A stretch of DNA of 64,000 bases from Halalkalibacter alkaliphilus (GTDB lineage Bacteria; Bacillota; Bacilli; Bacillales; Bacillaceae_D), in NCBI RefSeq assembly GCF_023555415.1, contig NZ_JAKRYL010000008.1, forward strand, positions 1 to 64,000, given 5' to 3'. Position 1 is the stretch's first letter; each line of letters opens with the position of its first letter. Shown one piece after another: positions 60,727 to 64,000 of the stretch. Both the position numbers and the translations under genes were made by a program. The notes under the pieces are model-generated. The model was not told where the DNA came from, searched no databases, and saw only the letters and a list, made by a program, of their open reading frames with translations.

Positions 60727-62739
60727 ATGGTAAACTTTCAAGATAAAGTGAATTTCTTATGGACAATTGCAGAGATATTAAGAGGGCCTTACAAGCCAGA
60801 AGACTACGGTAAGGTCATTTTACCAATGGCGGTCTTACGACGCTTTGATAACGTCCTAGAAGATACGAAAGAAGATGTATTAAAAAGTTACGAACAATTC
60901 AAACACTTACCCGAAGAAGCAAGAGATGAAATATTGAATCGAAAATCAAAGCAGCGCTTTAACAATACGAGTAACTATGATTTCAACAAACTTCTCAATG
61001 ATTCCGATAACATTGCGGAAAATCTTCGAGATTACATAAATGGATTTTCAAAAGTCGCTCGTGAAATTATTGAGTATTTTGATTTTGATAAGCAAATTGA
61101 AAAGATGGATCGTAATGATCTTCTATATTTGACAGTAAAACGCTTTTCAGAAGTTGATCTACATCCGGATGTCGTCTCCAATCTTGAAATGGGATACATT
61201 TTCGAAGAATTGATCCGTCGTTATTCAGAACATGCTGAAGCAGGGGATCATTACACGCCTCGAGAAGTGGTTCGCCTCATGGTAGGATTGATGTTCAACG
61301 ATGATGATGAAATCTTAACGAAACCAGGTATTACTCAAACGCTCTATGATGGGTGTGCAGGAACAGGTGGCATGGGGTCCATCGCTCAAGAATATTTAAA
61401 AGAGATGAATGAATCTGCCGAGTTAGAGTTTTTTGCTCAAGAGATTAACGAAGAATCTTTTGCCATGTGTAAGGCTGATACCCTTATTAAAGGAGAAGAA
61501 GCGCAAAACATTCGCTTTGGCAATACGTTAACCCGTGATGCCTTTCCAACAGCGAAGTTTGACTATCTAATTTCCAATCCGCCATATGGTGTTGAGTGGA
61601 AGCCTTCTGAAAAAGTTGTACGTGAAGAACATGAAAGTTTAGGCCTGAACGGACGTTTCGGTGCTGGTTTACCTCGTATTGGTGATGGTCAACTATTGTT
61701 CTTGCAACATCTAGTATCGAAAATGAAGCCCGTTAGTGACGAGAATCCGAAAGGCTCCCGTTTAGCGATTATTATGAACGGCTCCCCTTTATTTACAGGA
61801 GATGCTGGTAGTGGAGAAAGTGAAATCCGTCGCTACATGATTGAAAATGACCTTGTAGAAGGCATTATCGCGATGCCTACAAGCCTTTTCTACAATACGG
61901 GCATTTCCACATACATTTGGATTTTGACTAACCATAAATCTGCATGGCGTAACGGAAAGATCCAACTCGTCAATGCGGTAGATTTCTATCAGAAAATGCG
62001 TAAGAGCATGGGAGAAAAACGACATGAGATTTCACCTGAGCAGATCAATGAAATTATTCGCATTTATGGAGAGTTTAAGGAATCCGATAACGTGAAGATC
62101 TTTGATAATGAAGACTTTGGATACCAAAAGATTGTTGTTGAACGACCATTGAAACTCAATTTTAAAGTCGATGACGAACGAATTAAACGTATACATAAAC
62201 AAAAAGCATTCCAAAACCTTGCAAAGTCAAAGAAAAAAGGCGAGGCAGGGATGAAAGAGGAAGAAGAAGGAAAGAAAAGGCAAAAAGCAATCATCGAAGC
62301 GTTACAGAAGTTGAATGATCGAACACTGTATAAAAACCGAGAAACGTTTACAGAGAAACTTAAAGTAACGTTCGCGAACGCAGGAATTGATGTGAAAGCC
62401 CCATTACAGAAAGCGATCTTTGCAGCATTATCGGAGAAAGATGAAACTGCCGACGTATGTTTGAAAAATAAAAAAGGCGATGTCGAACCCGATCCAAACT
62501 TACGAGATACGGAAAACGTGCCACTAAAAGAGAACATTCATGACTACTTTGAACGAGAAGTGTTGCCACACGTTCCCGATGCTTGGATCGATGAAGAGAA
62601 AACGAAGGTCGGTTATGAAATTCCGTTCACACGACATTTTTATCAATATCAAGAACTACGGCCTTCTAGTGAAATCAAAGCGGAAATACAAAAACTTGAA
62701 GCAAGTATTTTAGAGAAATTGAAGAAGGTGATGGTGTGA
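60727..62739 (+). CDS. hsdM: Type I restriction-modification methyltransferase HsdM
   Basis: ATG 60727 (AAAGGAG 8 bp upstream) rather than GTG 60703 inside the recombinase gene. 670 aa. N-terminal helical HsdM_N (DKVNFLWTIAEILRG), then an N6-adenine methyltransferase with SAM motif DGCAGTGGMG and catalytic NPPYG, plus QLLFLQHLVSKM. The C-terminal about 170 residues form an extra helical region (KKKGEAGMKEEEEGKKRQ), making it longer than classical about 500-aa HsdM, as in one common subfamily. Overlaps hsdS. HsdR is not in the window. Confidence 0.95.
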   Translation: MVNFQDKVNFLWTIAEILRGPYKPEDYGKVILPMAVLRRFDNVLEDTKEDVLKSYEQFKHLPEEARDEILNRKSKQRFNNTSNYDFNKLLNDSDNIAENLRDYINGFSKVAREIIEYFDFDKQIEKMDRNDLLYLTVKRFSEVDLHPDVVSNLEMGYIFEELIRRYSEHAEAGDHYTPREVVRLMVGLMFNDDDEILTKPGITQTLYDGCAGTGGMGSIAQEYLKEMNESAELEFFAQEINEESFAMCKADTLIKGEEAQNIRFGNTLTRDAFPTAKFDYLISNPPYGVEWKPSEKVVREEHESLGLNGRFGAGLPRIGDGQLLFLQHLVSKMKPVSDENPKGSRLAIIMNGSPLFTGDAGSGESEIRRYMIENDLVEGIIAMPTSLFYNTGISTYIWILTNHKSAWRNGKIQLVNAVDFYQKMRKSMGEKRHEISPEQINEIIRIYGEFKESDNVKIFDNEDFGYQKIVVERPLKLNFKVDDERIKRIHKQKAFQNLAKSKKKGEAGMKEEEEGKKRQKAIIEALQKLNDRTLYKNRETFTEKLKVTFANAGIDVKAPLQKAIFAALSEKDETADVCLKNKKGDVEPDPNLRDTENVPLKENIHDYFEREVLPHVPDAWIDEEKTKVGYEIPFTRHFYQYQELRPSSEIKAEIQKLEASILEKLKKVMV

Positions 62740-64000
62740 AGAAAGATAGCAATCAAAGTTTAACTGATAGTAAAGAAGTTTGGTTAAAAGAAATCCCTTC
62801 TGATTGGGAAGTGAAAAAGATAAAGTGGTTAACTAGCATAAAAAGAGGCGCATCGCCTAGACCTATTGATGACCCAAAATATTTTGATGAAAACGGAGAA
62901 TATGCCTGGGTTCGAATATCGGATGTTACCAAGTCCAAAATGTACCTGGAAAAAACCACGCAAAGAATGTCTAAAATAGGAAGCAATTTGAGTGTTAAAT
63001 TGAATGAAGGAAGCATCTTTTTAAGCATTGCGGGTAGTGTTGGAAAACCTTGTATATCTAAAATAAAATGTTGTATTCATGATGGGTTTGTTTACTTTCC
63101 AGAGTATAAGGAAAATATAAAGTTTTTATATTATATTTTTGCATCAGGAGAACCATATAAAGGGTTAGGTAAGTTGGGAACTCAACTAAATTTAAACACT
63201 GAAACAGTTGGTTCAATTAAAATAGCCTTACCATCAATAGATGAACAAGATATAATAACTTCCTTTTTAGATCAAAAAACCACCGAGATCGACGACTTGA
63301 TTGCAGACAAAGAAAAACTGATCGAACTACTCGAAGAAAAGCGTCGAGTGGTCATTACGGAAGCGGTCACGAAAGGGCTAGACCCGAATGTGAAGATGAA
63401 GAACTCTGGTGTGGAATGGATTGGGGAGATTCCTGAGCATTGGGAACTTGCTCAATTAAAGCATATGGCAAACGGTATTACGGATGGAGCTCATATATCT
63501 CCTGACACAAATAGTGAAGATGAACATTTTATCTCTGTAGTTGATATTAAAAATGGCCAAATTGATTTTGATAATTCATTAAAAACTTCAATTGATAGTT
63601 ATGAATATATGGTTAAGACAGGATGTAAACCTAATTACAAAGATATTTTGCTTAGTAAAGATGGGACAGTTGGGAAATCAGTAGTAGTAAATACAGAAAA
63701 AAACTTTGTTGTAGCTTCATCATTAGTAATTATTAGTCCGAAACTTGAAAAGGTAGTTCCAGAATATTTTAATTTATTAATTATGAGTAATATAATACAA
63801 AATCAGATATTTAGTTTTATGAAAGGCTCGGCCCTGAAACGAATATCGATAGTTAATATAAAGAGGCTACTTGGGGTATTCCCGCCTCTTAAGGAACAAA
63901 ATGAAATAATCAACCAAATTCAAAGTAATTTAAATTATTTCGATAATCTATCAAATCTTTTATCAAAACAGATCCATTTACTCAAAGAATACCATCAGTC
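62736..64000 (+). CDS. hsdS: Type I specificity subunit HsdS, 3' end cut by window
   Basis: GTG 62736 overlaps the hsdM stop (GTGTGA) with AAGGTG just upstream. About 421 codons are visible without a stop. First target-recognition domain begins EIPSDWEVKKIKWLTSIK and ends LPSIDEQDIITSFLDQKT; the central conserved helix is EIDDLIADKEKLIELLEEKR. The second TRD begins EWIGEIPEHWELAQLKHM and ends FPPLKEQNEIINQIQ. The protein would continue for only a few dozen residues past the edge. Confidence 0.93.
   Translation, partial: MKKDSNQSLTDSKEVWLKEIPSDWEVKKIKWLTSIKRGASPRPIDDPKYFDENGEYAWVRISDVTKSKMYLEKTTQRMSKIGSNLSVKLNEGSIFLSIAGSVGKPCISKIKCCIHDGFVYFPEYKENIKFLYYIFASGEPYKGLGKLGTQLNLNTETVGSIKIALPSIDEQDIITSFLDQKTTEIDDLIADKEKLIELLEEKRRVVITEAVTKGLDPNVKMKNSGVEWIGEIPEHWELAQLKHMANGITDGAHISPDTNSEDEHFISVVDIKNGQIDFDNSLKTSIDSYEYMVKTGCKPNYKDILLSKDGTVGKSVVVNTEKNFVVASSLVIISPKLEKVVPEYFNLLIMSNIIQNQIFSFMKGSALKRISIVNIKRLLGVFPPLKEQNEIINQIQSNLNYFDNLSNLLSKQIHLLKEYHQ

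Overview
The window looks like low-GC, spore-forming Bacillaceae DNA. Ribosome binding sites are strong AGGAGG-type, TTG/GTG starts are frequent, and it carries a SpoIIP sporulation amidase, B. subtilis-type families (AsnB, YpjA, KtrA, CopZA) and a ydaO-type c-di-AMP riboswitch. The gene mix suggests a large plasmid or an integrated plasmid/genomic island rather than core chromosome: a possible replication-initiator-like gene with an attenuator-like hairpin, an attP-like arrangement on a tRNA-Sec fragment, many nucleases, a type I restriction-modification locus at the right edge, and several decaying genes. This is inference; no ribosomal or other core housekeeping locus is present.

Left third (about 0-27.4 kb): a copper/envelope-stress island. 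It holds copZ with a CsoR-type operator, copA, a Cys-rich copper storage protein, a membrane cupredoxin, a truncated CopC, a Met-rich secreted peptide, a CcdA/DsbD-like membrane protein, an MFS exporter, two His/Asp-rich lipoproteins, a ferric-reductase-like membrane protein, a TVP38/DedA protein, a VanY-type carboxypeptidase and two OmpR-family two-component systems. A promoter element of fixed 33-bp layout (CTTCATA-TTTC-ACA, then a -10 at constant distance) recurs upstream of about eight units, including the first response regulator. This points to one regulon that also contains a family of tiny membrane/coiled-coil proteins.

Middle (27.4-40 kb): a broken tyrosine integrase (frameshift plus internal deletion) lies beside a short direct-repeat array and the 3' part of a tRNA-Sec gene, including its CCA. 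Then come a stand-alone HsdR-N-type nuclease with a small partner, an SRAP protein, a large DUF4116-repeat/metallophosphoesterase fusion, chrA-padR with a palindromic operator, and a potassium locus (c-di-AMP riboswitch, ktrA, ktrB broken by one in-frame TGA, and an RCK potassium channel).

Right third (40-64 kb): accessory, defence-like DNA. It has a coiled-coil GIY-YIG protein, the possible replication protein, a DUF3883 nuclease-like protein next to a lipase-like hydrolase, a membrane Mrr-like nuclease overlapping a six-zinc-ribbon protein with a central VSR-like nuclease, a DUF697-type GTPase followed by a membrane coiled-coil protein, three paralogues of an unrecognised ~70-residue PKTYR family, an orphan MNT nucleotidyltransferase, a CPCC protein, a LAGLIDADG endonuclease, and a serine recombinase coupled to hsdM-hsdS (hsdS runs off the end). 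Dispersed palindromic repeats punctuate the intergenic DNA from 34 to 60 kb.
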